64,000 bases of DNA from Acholoe squamosa. Lineage: Eukaryota > Annelida > Polychaeta > Phyllodocida > Polynoidae. The notes beneath the pieces were generated by a model. The model did no database searches, was not told the DNA's origin, and saw only the letters and a list, made by a program, of their open reading frames with translations. Of this stretch, positions 12,569 through 25,179 are shown one piece after another. The DNA lies in NCBI GenBank assembly GCA_949317995.1, contig OX439045.1, positions 10,710,174 to 10,774,173 of the forward strand, given 5' to 3'. A program made the translations under genes and the position numbers. Numbering within the stretch: the first letter of the stretch is position 1; each line of letters opens with the position of its first letter.

Positions 12569-12850
12569 CTAGTGCCTCACTGGCAAAATGTATGTGCTAA
12601 ATGAAGCATCCTGAAAGCAAGGTTTTGGTCTTTCCTTCCTGCAGTCACTATCCCTAAGGGTGTAGTTTATTTTTTTCATAATTCCTAGGGACGGGAGAGA
12701 CTGTGGTTTTCCAATTTTCTTGAAAATGTCATTTCTCTTTAATTTGGTCTTGGCATTACTGTGTGTGTAGCCAGCCCTGAGAATGCTCGTCATTCCATGA
12801 CTGCCACCAGAAGGGATTTTCATTAGATCACCAGTGGTATGCACTAGGGC
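12569..12850 (-). CDS. Exon-like open frame in duplication unit 2, unknown product
   Basis: Counterpart of the frame at 8871-9173, with a seven-codon in-frame deletion and a few substitutions. It again opens after a TTTAG acceptor-like site rather than at an ATG. Product unknown. Confidence 0.25.
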   Translation of the reverse strand, partial: ALVHTTGDLMKIPSGGSHGMTSILRAGYTHSNAKTKLKRNDIFKKIGKPQSLPSLGIMKKINYTLRDSDCRKERPKPCFQDASFSTYILPVRH

Positions 12851-14213
12851 CTAAATAAAATTTTGTAGGTAGCGTGACATCCATATAATGGCAGATGAGG
12901 TCATGAGATCATGACACCACATGTAGTGATGGCAGCCGGCTGGAGTAAGGTATATAGGAACCAAGATTACATACTCCAAGCTCTAAAAGAAGTTGAAAAA
13001 AACACCAATCCTAAGGACACAGAGCTACACTTTCCATTAGTGACTGATAGCTGTCAGTCTGCAGTTTATTTTGATTTGATTTCCAGTCACTGCCTTGCTG
13101 CATGTTTTCAGTACATTTTCCACTGTCCTTTAGGGCCGTGACAAAGCCGTCACGAACAACCAGTCTAACTAGTGATGAAGGGTACACAATTGTTTGTTAG
13201 AAGTACAATTTTCGCCTCACTAGTAATGATACAATGAACGTTAACAAGAAATACCCCCTCTGTTTTAATTGTAAAGAACAGATACACAATCATAACTTAT
13301 ATCAGCCAGATTCATGACAATTTGGACAAGAAGACAACATTCATGGTAGGGTTAGGCAGTGTCTTTCCAATAGCCACAGATCAGGGGAATTTAACGGAAG
13401 CCCAGCTATATCAATTGTTATCTTTCCTATTAAATGAACAGTCTTTTTCTTTTTCTAAAGCTCTACACCCAGGGTGTGACACTGTACTTGTTTTCGGCAT
13501 CTTTTATAGATTTCCAAAATGGCATAAATTATTCAATTTATTTTCTGAAAAGCAAGGAATTTGCTTGAAGGTCCTCTTGGGGAGAGGGGAAAAAGGGGCG
13601 GGGAATGGTATTTCTTCTTGTGGCTAGTGGCTATCCATCTTGATTCCTGGTCTATGTGAGAGCAAGTCAAAGACCACCTGTAACCACCTGAATACCATTG
13701 ATTGACCTATTCATGGTGTAAGTCACCAGCCTGCAGTATCCGACAGGTTGCGAGCTCGGGTCTAACTGACAAATCTACCAAGCAAATTGTCGTCCTTTGT
13801 CGCCATGATTGGTCATCAATAGTGACTCCTTTTTGAGTGATAAATCATTCCGTCATCTTTCGCCACTGTGTGTTAGACTCACATGGCATAGCAATTGCTA
13901 TTCCTGGTGATCTTGTGCTATAACGACGTTGTGTTCCATGTAGCGACATGCGTGAGCCACTTCACACAGGTTGAAGAGGGCTCATGACAATTTGCTGGAA
14001 TAGTCACTGCAGGCCATTTGTTTGTCAAGTCGCGTATTAAAGCTGCTCCACTACTGATTCATCCAGTATCTAATGCATTGCTATCATACCCCTCCCTATT
14101 TTTTGAACAAGTGAAATCTAGATATGGTAGTCTTAAGAATGAGGTATTTCGAGCTGTAGGCTAGTTTCACAAAAAAAAAAGTATATTTTAACCCTTCTTC
14201 TGTTTTCTTATAG

Positions 14214-14348
14214 AAGGACCCTGGAGAACTGGATGCTATTATGGCATTGGATAAGGTGATAGAAAGGGAGACAAAAGAACTCACTACCTTATTTAGTCAG
14301 TCTCTTTATTTTACTTTGTTAATTATGAAGCCAACAAGATTTCTGTAA
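14214..14348 (+). CDS. Exon-like open frame after a strong splice acceptor-like site
   Basis: A pyrimidine tract ending CTGTTTTCTTATAG (about 14200-14213) is followed by 44 open codons. Their translation begins with a helical, charged segment containing GELDAIMALDKVIERETKEL, then becomes hydrophobic before a TAA at 14346-14348. No GT donor is obvious before the stop. The copy in unit 1 (near 10605) lacks the first bases, and a diverged relative lies near 17855. It may be a relic exon of a duplicated host gene; family unknown. Confidence 0.25.
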   Translation, partial: KDPGELDAIMALDKVIERETKELTTLFSQSLYFTLLIMKPTRFL

Positions 14349-16611
14349 TTTGTATTAATATCTAGACCATACTTATAAACTACTGTGATAGAGATAGCAT
14401 TAGCTCTATCACATGCACCTATTACAGGGAACTCCATTATCAGCTATCTGGAAATCTATTGTTCAACCAGATGGCTGCCAGGCCACATTTAAATTCTCAG
14501 TGGCTCCTGACAGCTTGGTTCACTCCAACACCATTTTTTCTATCATATCAATTTCAATTTCTGAAAGGTCCCGCTTGATTTCAGGAATTCCATTTAAGAC
14601 TCACTTAACAGCTAACAGCAGTCATTTCCTATTCCATGAGAGAATTCAGCAAATTCAGAAATGTTGGGTTTTATCAAATTAAAAGTTGAGAAGCCGGCAT
14701 GGTGATGGTGCACATTTTGTCACAGTGTTGAGGGTCAATGTTCGTGATGCATTGGTTTATTCATAAAGCTTTCAGGTCCATGTCACTTAGGGAGTAGTCA
14801 TTATTTGTCAGCTGTTTTGACTGTTATCAGGGCGGGGGCGGGGGCTTAATAAATCTGTGCACATCAACATGAAAACTCTAATGTTGTTAGCTAATGATGC
14901 TTGTGGTTCTGGGTGCGACTTAGATATGGTTGTAATAGTGTGATGCATGAAAAAAGCTACGGTAAGTTACTCATCATGCCTACTACCATGCATTATGAAA
15001 TTCCCAACTGAATGTAAAAGTTACCACATTTTACTTACTTTTTCTGTTTTCAGCCTCTCCAATAGGTATCTACAGATGACATCTACCTTGGTCAATATAG
15101 CAGGTTTGGGACGAGAATATCTTAGTCTGTACTTAATTTCTGATACCATGCACAGTCTTAGGATGTACTGGGATCTTAATACCCTTGTGTGTGCACTGGA
15201 CCATGACACTCACCTCTACAGGTACATGGGCCAATCAGAGCCCTGGTCACTTGACCATGACATCTCTACATGTGCATCATTTAATGGGCATTTATATATT
15301 CTTTAATCTTGCGGGTTCATTTTTATTAGCAAATTTACCAAAAAAAAAATAGGAAATAGATTTTACTATACCAGAACTAAAGGGAAATTCATATGTATAG
15401 CCATTTCTCAGAGAATGTTCTGATTTTATTTCTGTAAAAACGTGTATATATGTGACAGGATCTGCGAAAAGGGCCCTTAGCGCAAGGTGCATTACGGTCC
15501 CTTTTCCCAGTATATGTCACATATTTTTTTTCCCTTTCTACTTATGATGGCTTCAATTATGTATTTTGATGCAGAGGTAAGAGAAATTTATTGATAAACA
15601 AGTGCACTAAGTTCTAAGTACACCCCATAATCCAGTCACTATCATTCAATCTTAGGGCATACTAAGAAACAGGTTTGTCCTGAACCTGATATAGGTACTT
15701 TAATTAAAGGTTTGTTCATTCCAGTATATTTCATCAATACAGCAGTTGAAGATCTGAACTCATCACTCTACATTTGCCAAAATTGCCTTTTTGTTCCACT
15801 GAACCAATTTTGAAGCAAAGACTCTTGGAAATTTCACCACCCATTCCTGGTTCAAACTTGTGAAACAATTTAGCTACGTTTTGTGCATAGATCTAGTAAC
15901 AATAAGTGAAACGGAGGTGCATAGTGTGGAATTTGTGTAGCCCTTTAAAAGAAAAGACCAGCCTAGTTTTATGTCACCTTTTTTCAAATGCATTTGTGCT
16001 AATCAGAAATATTCTGGCATACATAGTGAAATAAGCAGTACTCTAAAGGAGAGAAGGAGGCTTCTTTGCTGCATTGTATGATGCCATAATTGACCAGATG
16101 CAGTAGGTGTTGCATTGGTTAAGCAGGGGCACTTCTGGAAGGCAGGTTATTTGAATGAAATAGTGTCCTCGCTACACAATGACATTACACAAGATCCCTA
16201 TCATGGGTTATTCCATATTTATTAGCAAAATAAATAAACAACTGTTTGTATGGTAGAATCCTTTTATTTAGCACAAAGTTCATTGCAATAATGCCTTTTG
16301 GTCCATGTACATTTCAACTGTGATAGCTGTACCTGTTTGCATTCAAACATCACGCTGAAACTTCAGGAGTGTCAAGTTAGAGTTTCTCAATACCTGATCA
16401 CATCATTGCTAGACATCTTACTACAGTAATACTTGGTTTGGCCAAAAGCATACATGCTTCACTAAATGTGCCTCCAATTCACTCATTATTGAAAAATATA
16501 CCTCAATGTAGAAAATATCCTGTTTGACATACTTCCTGGTTTACACACTTGCAGCCCATGACTCCTGCCCTCTGCATAGCATGATCAGTAGTTGACCCCA
16601 GGAGGCCATTT

Positions 16612-16850
16612 CTTAACACACTACGACTGCTGCCCTTTAAATCGTAGTGAGAACCTAATAATTTGGCCATAACAGTACCATTCACTAGTAGTCCCTAATG
16701 TCTGCACCAGTATGACTGCCCTACCAAACTTTATGCAAAATACTGCATAGCTGCAAATCGTAGTGAGCAGTCGTAGGGCAGTTCCTACGATAGCCTGGTT
16801 TATTCTTGGCATTTTTAAAGCGTAGTGGCTGCGTGTAGTCGTAGTACATT
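16612..16850. repeat. Short inverted-repeat element with CACTACGAC termini
   Basis: The left end reads CACACTACGACTGCTGCC and the right end, in reverse complement, TGTACTACGACTACACGC. Internal CGTAGTG words recur. A diverged copy lies at about 20060-20295 within the second half of the older array, so the insertion predates that duplication. No coding capacity. Confidence 0.5.
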
Positions 16851-18038
16851 GAGACTGTGAGTGGCAGTCAGTGCCCACCTCCTGTCCTGTGGTGAAATAC
16901 CCTGTATTACCCTTGTCTTGGATGGACACTAGGGCCGTATAGATTGGTGCCTTGCCAGAGGTGAGACCTATGCCACCCTCCACTTTAGACTAAACAGGCC
17001 TCTCTGTCATGAAATTCAAACAGAAGCAAACATCTCCCAAACTGAACTAGTCTAAAGTCAGTGTGAGAGTCAAAATGAACAAGACGACAAATCCCAAGCC
17101 AGTGGGTGCTCTACCAGATCAAACTGTCCCTGCTCTGAACTGCATCAATATTTCAGGTTTTTTTTCACCTATTTTTTTTTTTGCATTTGTGGGTGTAGGG
17201 GTGGGGTGGATATTAGGTCCGATACTGTGTTTTATGCTGATATGGTGACACCAGTATATTAGAGGTGAGATCTATCTAGGGACCAGTTTATCAGATGTGA
17301 GGTCCATCTAGGCATCAGTGTAATCAATGTAAAGGAGTTATACGAGCCCACATCCTCTCCTACACTGATGTACCCTGCATTACCCTTGTCTTGTATGGAT
17401 ATGGGGTGTTGTATATGACCCTGAATCATCAATGAGGGCACACAGTTGCTTAGTAGAAGTACACCATATTCCCAACTCGAACATCAAATTACACCAAAAT
17501 ATCAGCCGGATTCATGACTGATTGGAAAGGAGACAAACCCCCTTGCAGGATTAGCCACAGTATTTCCAATAGCCACAGACCAGGGGCGTGAGGTACTGTA
17601 AAATAGGAGGAGGCTCATTTAGTATTACCTGTGATCTGTTCTCTCAAATGATAGCTCTAAAATTGTGTAAAATCCTTGAGAAAAACAACTCAGATCAAAA
17701 TTGATCAAACTTTCCCGAGAACATTAATCACTAGCCATTTGTTTGTCAAGTAGGTGCTGCCCTACGATTTGCTTCACAACCCTCAGCACTACCCCTATGT
17801 TCCTGCCTACTTTCAGGAACTAGTTGTACCTTAATATGTATCTTTTTACCTCGTAGAAAACTGAATGATATTATGGCATAAGATACAAGGATAAAAATGG
17901 AGAAAAAACGTCATCTTCTTTTTTTTATTCCCTTTTTCCCCATAACAACAAACCTGTAATTTGCATTGGTATGCTCAGAAACTCATTTGATAGAGATTAT
18001 ATTTGCTGTATCATATACAGCTATTGCAGGAAACTCAG

Positions 18039-18221
18039 CTATTGTGAAATATGTTCAATATTCAGCCGGATGGCTAGCAGTCCTGCCACATTTACATTCT
18101 CAGTTGTTTCTGGCAACTTGGTTAATATCCATACCATAAGCTTTTTCATATCAATTTCAATTTTAGGGAGGTCCTGCTTGACTTCAGGAGGTTCATCTGA
18201 AGCTCCATTGACAGCTAACAA
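18039..18221 (-). CDS. Exon-like open frame, unknown product
   Basis: The - strand frame encodes about 60 residues that look like ordinary protein, acidic and lysine-rich (for example VKQDLPKIEIDMKK), ending at a stop. The aligned regions of both 3.7-kb units have several in-frame stops, so they would be decayed copies. There is no ATG start; TTGTTAG just upstream could be a splice acceptor. On the + strand all three copies are also open, so the coding strand is not settled. No family recognised. Confidence 0.25.
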   Translation of the reverse strand: MLAVNGASDEPPEVKQDLPKIEIDMKKLMVWILTKLPETTENVNVAGLLAIRLNIEHISQ

Positions 18222-18331
18222 CGGTCATTTCCGATTCCTGGAGAGAATTCAGGGAATTAAGAAATGTTGGGTTTTATCATATTGAAAGTTGAGAAGTGCT
18301 CATGCTGATGGTTCACGTTTTGTAACAGTGT

Positions 18332-18556
18332 AGTGCCTATACATGGGTAAAAAGTGACGCTTGTGATGCTGTGACGCAGCGGTTTTAAAAAGTGTTGCTT
18401 GTGACACAGGGGTTTTAAAAAGTGACGGACGGCGACACTAGCAAAAGTTCCCAGTACATTGGCATATATACATAAAAAGTGACGGAGGGACGCGCCATCC
18501 CTTCTAAAAAGTGACGATGTGACGTCCTTAAAATTTTGAGCATCCATGTGTATGAG
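18332..18556. mobile_element. Small insertion built of AAAAAGTGACG repeats
   Basis: Compared with the 3.7-kb units (near 11100), this copy has about 225 extra bases between CAGTGT and AGGGGTCAATG. The insert contains several TTTTAAAAAGTG or AAAAAGTGACG words. Its ends carry TATACATGG and CCATGTGTAT in inverted orientation. It is probably a small non-autonomous element. Confidence 0.5.
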
Positions 18557-20530
18557 GGGTCAATGTTTATGATGTACTGATTTACCATTTCAAAGTGACA
18601 TGATGCCTCTATTGTATTTGTATTCATTTTACTAGATAAATGACCTTGACAAAAAATGACTTGTAATGAATGTTATAAAGTGAATTTTGGTGTCCCTTTC
18701 ATGAAAGCTTTACCCATTATATTAAGTACCCTGAAAATGACATCCATGTGGGATCTACATCAATAAGTACATCAGTGAATAAAAAGCAGACTTTGTTCAC
18801 TGTCACATTGAAATCTCAGTGAAGTTCTCTAGTCTCCTGAGGATAGTCTGCAGACACACCTGACAGGGGAAAAATCAATAAGGCCTGCAAACAGACACTT
18901 AACAAATCTGATTTGGAGTCAGGTCACCCACGTTCACATTTCGCCATACTCCGCCTCAAGTGGGACTGCTAAAATACCCCCAGGGGACCATTTCTCAAGG
19001 TCTAGATAAACTTTTCCTACTAGGTTTAGTACCCATTTCCAGTATGTGGGTTTGGTATGATTTGAGGGATACTTTACAGGACTCTTAGAGGTCCGCTGAA
19101 TGTGAAAGTAAACACCTTTGTTTTTTTTCTTCATCATCTCCAATATGTATCTACAGATGACTAATATCTTTATTAATGAAGGTATTTTATTTGAAAGTGT
19201 GTTCATTCTAGTATATCACATTAGTTGAAGATGTAGACCCTTCAGTCCACAGTTGCTAAATGCTTTGTTCCACTGAATCAATTTTGAAGCAAGGACCTCT
19301 TGGCACTTTTCACTACCACTTCCTGGATGATATAAACATCTTAGATACTTTTTTTGTGCTTAGATAACAATATGTGATTAGGAGTTTAATTTCTGAATGC
19401 AGAGACCTTAGCTCTTAAAAGGAAAGACCACCCGATTTTTATGTCAACTTATTTTAATGCCATTTGTGCTAATCAGAAACATTCTGGCATACATAAAAAA
19501 AAAATAGGCAGTATTCTAAGAGATTTTTGTTAACTTGCATTTGTTAAGCATGGGCACTCCTAGTAAACATGTAATTTGATCTCTCACATGATATTACACA
19601 AGATCCCTATCCAGTGTTACTCCATTTTTATTAACAAAAGAAATAAACAATTAGTCTAACACAACAGCTGAGATGGTCATTTTTTGCAGACTCACAGTTC
19701 GTGCAGTCAATATAGTCCTGAATTTAGTCAATTATTATGTCATACAATGCATCAGAAACGTTTCCTACTCTCCCTTAGGTTATTGCATATTGTTCTATGT
19801 ATGTCAGAATCTCTTTATTTAACACAAGGTCTATTGCAGTAATGCCTTTTTCTCCATGTAAATCATGATAGGTGTACTTGTTTGCATTCAAACATCTTAA
19901 TTGCTCTTACTTCAATAATACCTGGTTTGGCCAAGACAATACATACTTCACTAAATGTGCCTTCAAATCATTGAGAAATTTAACTCAATTTAGAAAATGT
20001 CCTGTTCTGGTTCACACACGTCCAGCTTGGAGGCCCACTTGGAGGCCCACAGGAAGCAATTTCTTAACGCACTACGACCGCTCAGCTTCAAGTCGTAGTG
20101 AAGACCCTTGGTTTAGTGCCATTACTTCCCAATAGTATCGGCCATGTAGTACCTGCAGCACTGTGACTGCCCTACCAAACCCTATATAATAACTACTGAT
20201 CATACAGAGCAGTCATATGGCACTATAGGTTACTGGCACTAAGTCTTGGGGTTTTCAATCGTAGTGGTTGTATGCAGTCATAGTGCCTTCTGAAGTGGCA
20301 TCCAGTTCCTCTCCCCATTCTCTCCACATAGCATGTTCAGTAGTTAACCTCAGGGCTGCCTTGGTTTGGCAATAAGTCCTCACCCCCTGTCCTATGGTGA
20401 AGTACCCCATATTACCCTTGTCATGTATGGACACATAGAGCCATATACAATAGTGAATTGTAGCTGATGGGTACAGAGTCCCTTGCTAGAAGTGAGCTCT
20501 ATGCCACCTCCCAGTTCAACCTAAACAGGT

Positions 20531-22087
20531 CTACCTGCCATTAAATTCAAATAAAAAGAAAACCAAAAGCATTCATTATGATAGTGAAAGATTGGCTCAA
20601 GAAGGCATTTCTGAATGGCACAATTAAACTCTACTGAGTCGTGACACCCTCCCCACCTTAAACTTTTCCCTGTATCAAAGAAGGTGCATACCAGGTTAAA
20701 CATGAAGCAGCATGATGCCTTATAAAAGCCTCTCTCCCCTCTCTCTCCAAGGTTTTATTTTGCAGCACAGAAAGCTGTACAATGAGGTTAAGGGTTTTGA
20801 ACCAATATCCCACCCTCAGTCACCCTCATCGATTAATGTCTCTAGGGTATGTTGACAATTAGACAACTGTCCGCAGCATAAAACGTGCTGCCAGGCACTG
20901 ACGGCAAACAGGTTAGTGGCAGTCAGGGTGTTTACAGGTTTGAAATAGCAGGGGATTGCCCACCAGAATGGGGATGGTTGCATGCTTGCAGTTGGTCGGT
21001 GCATACACATATTTGGCAACAAAAATCACCACTAGCTGTTTATCAAACTATTATTTAACTTACATAGGAGCTATAAGGGAAACATTGATTATTCCTTTTT
21101 TTCATATTGGAGTTCACCATTACCTTTGGGTATATAAACAAATAATAGGTGAAAAAGGCCCCTGCGTGTCCCACTGTGTAGTTAATTTGCAGGTCTCCTT
21201 GACACTTGCCTCTTGCTTTCACTGCCTATACATTGTGATGGTGTCCCATTCAAAAACCTGATTCCTCCCTTATACTGTTAGAGTCTAAGCCGGCCATAGT
21301 AGTCAGTAGCAGGGATATTGTAATTTGTAGTCACTAGCAAGGGCCTTTCTACTGATTTGTATCAAACATCTAAAATCTACAATTAATACAGGTGTGAATA
21401 TGTCTAGATTTCTTTTCATGTTGTGTTAAACTGTTAACCCATTAAGGGCTGGCTATGAGAGTATTTTGGAAAGCTATAGGGGACTGAATTTTGAGCAGTA
21501 CATTTACCAGGGGGCGGGAGGGTGCAAGGTATAATACACTGTCCATGACTTTGATATCATTTTCAACCATTGTACAATGTCTCCATGACTGTAAACTTCT
21601 CAGATTCGAATTCCTCAGCCCCAAAAAAGGTAATAAATATCATCAACCCAAAAATAGCAATACACTTAAGTCTATCTCAAATTTCCAAACATGGCTGCCA
21701 TATAATATATCTATGTCGATTATACTTAACATCAGCCCCTACATGGTGTTGAAAATACTCAACATCCGCCCCTACATGGATGTTGAGTATTCTCAACATC
21801 AGGCCTTAATAGGTTAAAAGATTATTGATCAATCAGTGGTCTCTGGGGGTGGTAGCTAGTGACCGACTTAACACTTTGATGGACCTATCAGTTATGCAAT
21901 CCCCTTCCTTCAGCATTCCACAGGATGCAAACCTGGATTCCAATTCATAAATATTCCCACTAGACATTGTATCTATCCGGAAAAATACCTGAATGTACTC
22001 TCCTACTGATTCCTTCACTGCCTTATGTGTCCCGCTCTCTATTCTTAAACAAAACTAACCAAAACATCTGAGACTCTTCATTTCTAT
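20531..22087. other. No recognisable gene; small hairpin at 21755-21795
   Basis: Short frames only, none with family resemblance. ATACTCAACATCC near 21755 pairs with GGATGTTGAGTAT near 21779, giving a small stem. The words TCAACATC and CCCCTACATGG repeat around it. Confidence 0.5.
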
Positions 22088-22091
22088 GTAT

Positions 22092-23438
22092 TGTCATACT
22101 AGTGATTGGCATGATCAAGTTGTCATATGAGAAATATCATAAGACTAGTGGTATATAGTGTAATTATCTCAAGGCTCTTATAAATAGTGTTATTTCCAGT
22201 TGTCACTGGTTTATTCAGCTTTAGGCAACATGTAAGAAATATCAATCATACAGTAGTTAGTATGTAGGTATATGTACATACAGTAAACATACAGTAATTT
22301 ATAAAGTACAATGTTCAGTTCCACTCCACCTGTGAGGTATTAATAATACAGTGTCCAGCATACTTCTAGGTGGGTTCCCACACCTAGCTCCTGACCTGCT
22401 GCTTAGAGGAATAATGTAATAATGGATAACTTTACCCTCTGGTGGAAGTCTTGAAGAAGATAGCCTCTGGCCACTAATGGTAGGAAACCAATGCCTGTCT
22501 AGCATAGTTTCCCCATAGTGCAGTGGTATAGCAGGTAGCAGGAGATGACTGGAGATGTTACCTCTAGAGCGGTTCTTGGTGATGTGTCTTCCTGGAGGTG
22601 CAGACAGGCTATTTGTAGCAAATCTTGGAAAAGCACCTCCAGACTGACTGGAGCCAGCAGCATCTGCCTAACTCTACAATTGTTTGAGGGGACCCTTTCA
22701 AGTGTCACAGGGGGACAAAGGACCCCCATGGACGCCGCTATGGCCCCCATTGTCTTGGTCGGTTCTGCATCTTCAAACCCTCATAACTCGGTCGTTTATG
22801 CTTGTATAACCGCCATTTTGGGCATGCGCGGAGCTGAATGTGCCAAGATTATAATGCCCGCTGGATAGGCGCGTAACTCCCGCCGGTTTGTCTGTAGCTC
22901 ACTCGGAGGTTGATTCAGTCTCCATGGCGTAACTTCCTTAATACTGGGAGTTCCGCCTTGATCTTGGGCTCATTCTGACCGTCTAATTATGGGCTTTCCA
23001 TAGATATTTTGATATTTGACCTAGGTTGCTCAGGAGCGACGCTAGAGCGACCGGAAGGTTATGGCGTCGTGCTTATGTAACCCATTGTTCAGTCCTTAGA
23101 GTGCTCAGACACTCATGACGGCGTCAGCGGTGCTCAGGCACCCGTGACGGCCGGTTGCATTCACTTACAAGTTATTAATTTGTGCATTGAACCATGAGGT
23201 CGCACACTGAGACCCTCATTTTTATTATATTGTGCAGTGAACCATTAGGTCGGAGCCTTTGATGTCAGAGAGTGTATGTAACTGACCTGGCTGGTGTGCA
23301 GTGGGGCATGAACGCTCTTATGTAAAGTTTGAGCGCTCTTATAGCTCTTAGAACCAACCTATGTATTAATTTCATAGATATCCTTTGATTAATACAAATT
23401 ATGTTACAATTTATGGAATAATAAAATGGTATATGATA
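22092..23438 (-). repeat. 3' LTR of element A
   Basis: In element orientation it starts TATCATATACC and ends CTAGTATGACA. The CA end is canonical but the TG start is not. A - strand AATAAA at 22210-22215 is a plausible polyadenylation signal. On the opposite strand both LTRs hold the same 107-codon open frame (22545-22868). Differences from the other LTR include C/A in the GGCATGCGCGG context near 22829 and changes near 22858, 22900, 22911, 23308 and 23330. Confidence 0.95.
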
Positions 23439-23442
23439 GAAT

Positions 23443-23456
23443 ACTCCCTCTCCCCC
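23443..23456 (-). other. Polypurine tract of element A
   Basis: On the - strand GGGGGAGAGGGAGT lies a few bases upstream of the 3' LTR. The block just upstream (GCGAAATGATGGAGTTTC) is conserved in the remnant at 5140-5190. It would prime plus-strand DNA synthesis. Confidence 0.75.
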
Positions 23457-23689
23457 GAAAGAATGCGAAACTCCATCATTTCGCCGAGGGAATGTACAAT
23501 TTATACAATTTTTACCTTATTTTGGAGTTATATACTGTTTTGTAAGAGGATTTGAAGTGATGGGGAGTGCTTCAAATGCAATTTTTGTGGTAGAGCTTTG
23601 TCAGTATAAACAATTTTCTCCTGGGTATAAGTACATTTCCGAGTTTCTATATCTTACCATACCATAGCTTATTTGCTCATGTGACATCA

Positions 23690-24380
23690 ATTTTGGGTAC
23701 AATTTCCCATTTTTATGTACAACATACAGTTTGGCAAATAGTGTGCAATTTTGGCATTCAATATTCAATTTAGCGTGCAAATTGAACATAAATGACAATT
23801 TTAGTGTGCAAATTTACAATTTCGCGTGTAATTGCGTTCAATTGACAATTTCAGTATGCAAATATATAATTTTCGCATATATTTGGCAATTTTAGTATGC
23901 AAATATATAATTTTCGCGTATATTTGGCAATTTTAGTGTGCAAATATATAATTTCGCGTACATTTGGCAATTTTAGTATGCAAATATATAATTTTGCGTT
24001 CAATTGATAGTTTCTGTATGTACATATATAATTTTGCGTACAGCTTGGATACACATAGAAATGTTGATTTTCTAAAAATCTGACTTCAGTGTATGAATTG
24101 GGTACAGACATACAGTATAATGTGCAACATATAATTCAAATGTAAATTGGATACAACTTACAATCTAGTGTGCAAACATACAATTTTAGTGTGCAAATTG
24201 GGTACGAGCGTACAATCTGGTGTGCAAACATACAATTTTAGTGTGCAAATTGGGTACAAGCGTACAATCTGGTGTGCAAATATACAATTTTAGTGTGCAA
24301 ATTGGGTACGAGCGTACAATCTGGTGTGCAAACCTACAATTTTAGTGTGCAAATTGGGTACAAACGTACAATCTAGATTA
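23690..24380 (-). repeat. Non-coding tandem repeats in the 3' region of element A
   Basis: Two arrays adjoin. About 23735-24030 holds units of roughly 40 bp with CAATTTTAGTATGCAAATAT. About 24150-24375 holds a 52-bp unit with GTGTGCAAATTGGGTAC and GCGTACAATCTGG. Reverse-complement relatives lie at 3360-3545 in the remnant, so the block belongs to the family and is not a later insertion. Open frames here only reflect the repeats. Confidence 0.85.
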
Positions 24381-25179
24381 CACTATTCAATATATGGGAT
24401 TTGAGACAAATTTTTCCGAGGGCCGGAAAAACAAAGTACTTCATGTACAATAGGCTTGTTTGTCTCTGAGTTACTCATTGATTTTGCTATATGGGTGTAT
24501 TAATTGGCAATTTCGGCAGTGGGCCGCTGCTTAATTGACTTTTCCCCTAGCCTTTTGAGTATGTGTCCCTGAAAGAGATTTATTTGGTGAGTATCTTAAG
24601 TAAACATGTTTTATGTCAACAATTTTCTCAACAATTTTTTTTTTTTTTTTTTCATTCATTTTTCCAACAATTTTCTTGGATACCTAAAGTGTGTTACTTT
24701 AAGTAAACCTTGGCATAGTATACAAGTGCTAGTGGGTACAAAAACTGTCTTAGTTATCTACCTGCATTCATGTATATTAATGTTAGATTTGTACAATTTT
24801 ACAATTTGTAATTTGCAATTTCGCAATTTTGCGCGTATATGCGCGCATTAATCATCGATTTTGTGAGAATACCATAGATTTTCATATTATACATCAACAA
24901 GTGGCTGTGTATATAATTTTTTTTTTTTCTAATACTTTGATAATTTCATTGACAGTGGAGGTGTGTCAGGAGTGAGATGTGAGTCTCCTCCCTGGTGTGC
25001 TCATGCAGTGGTGGCACTTGAGGTGTTAGGTGCCAGATTTTGGCATGTGTCTGTGGCAGTGCCTAGCTTGGTGTCAGTGGACAGTTCAGGGTGGGGGGGG
25101 GTGTGTGTGTGTCCATTTAAGGAGTGTGTGGCTGGTATTGGAGCATCAGTTCCTCTCTGGAAGTCACTGCTGTAGTACC

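Larger units (their letters stand above)
11304..14929. repeat. 3.7-kb tandem duplication, unit 2
   Basis: This second copy starts GCCTCAGTATTTAGCATGAC and ends TTAGATATGG at 14929, after which the sequence departs from unit 1 context. It carries a few extra bases at 14212-14221 (AAGGACCC region) where unit 1 is shorter. Otherwise it shows substitutions and small deletions only. Confidence 0.92.
14930..20530. repeat. Older, diverged tandem array related to the 3.7-kb units
   Basis: About 15560-16990 and 19040-20530 are diverged copies of each other in the same orientation, roughly 3.5 kb apart. Examples are GTGCTAATCAGAAATATTCT at about 16000 against GTGCTAATCAGAAACATTCT at about 19468, and CCTGTCCTGTGGTGAAATAC against CCTGTCCTATGGTGAAGTAC. 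About 17100-18600 is a diverged relative of the 3.7-kb units (9250-11200). About 18880-18920 matches 8200-8240 (ACTTAACAAATCTGATTTGG against ACTTAACAAAACTGATTTGA). The array therefore has at least two age layers. Confidence 0.7.

Noticed and set aside
22088..22092. Canonical TG start of the element A LTR
   Set aside because: In element orientation the LTR ends CA, but its start is TATCAT, not TG; the end is set instead by where the two copies diverge and by the GTAT flanks.
23851..24111. Small Tyr/Ile-rich frame in the 3' region of element A
   Set aside because: It follows the AT-rich tandem repeats and is not protein-like.
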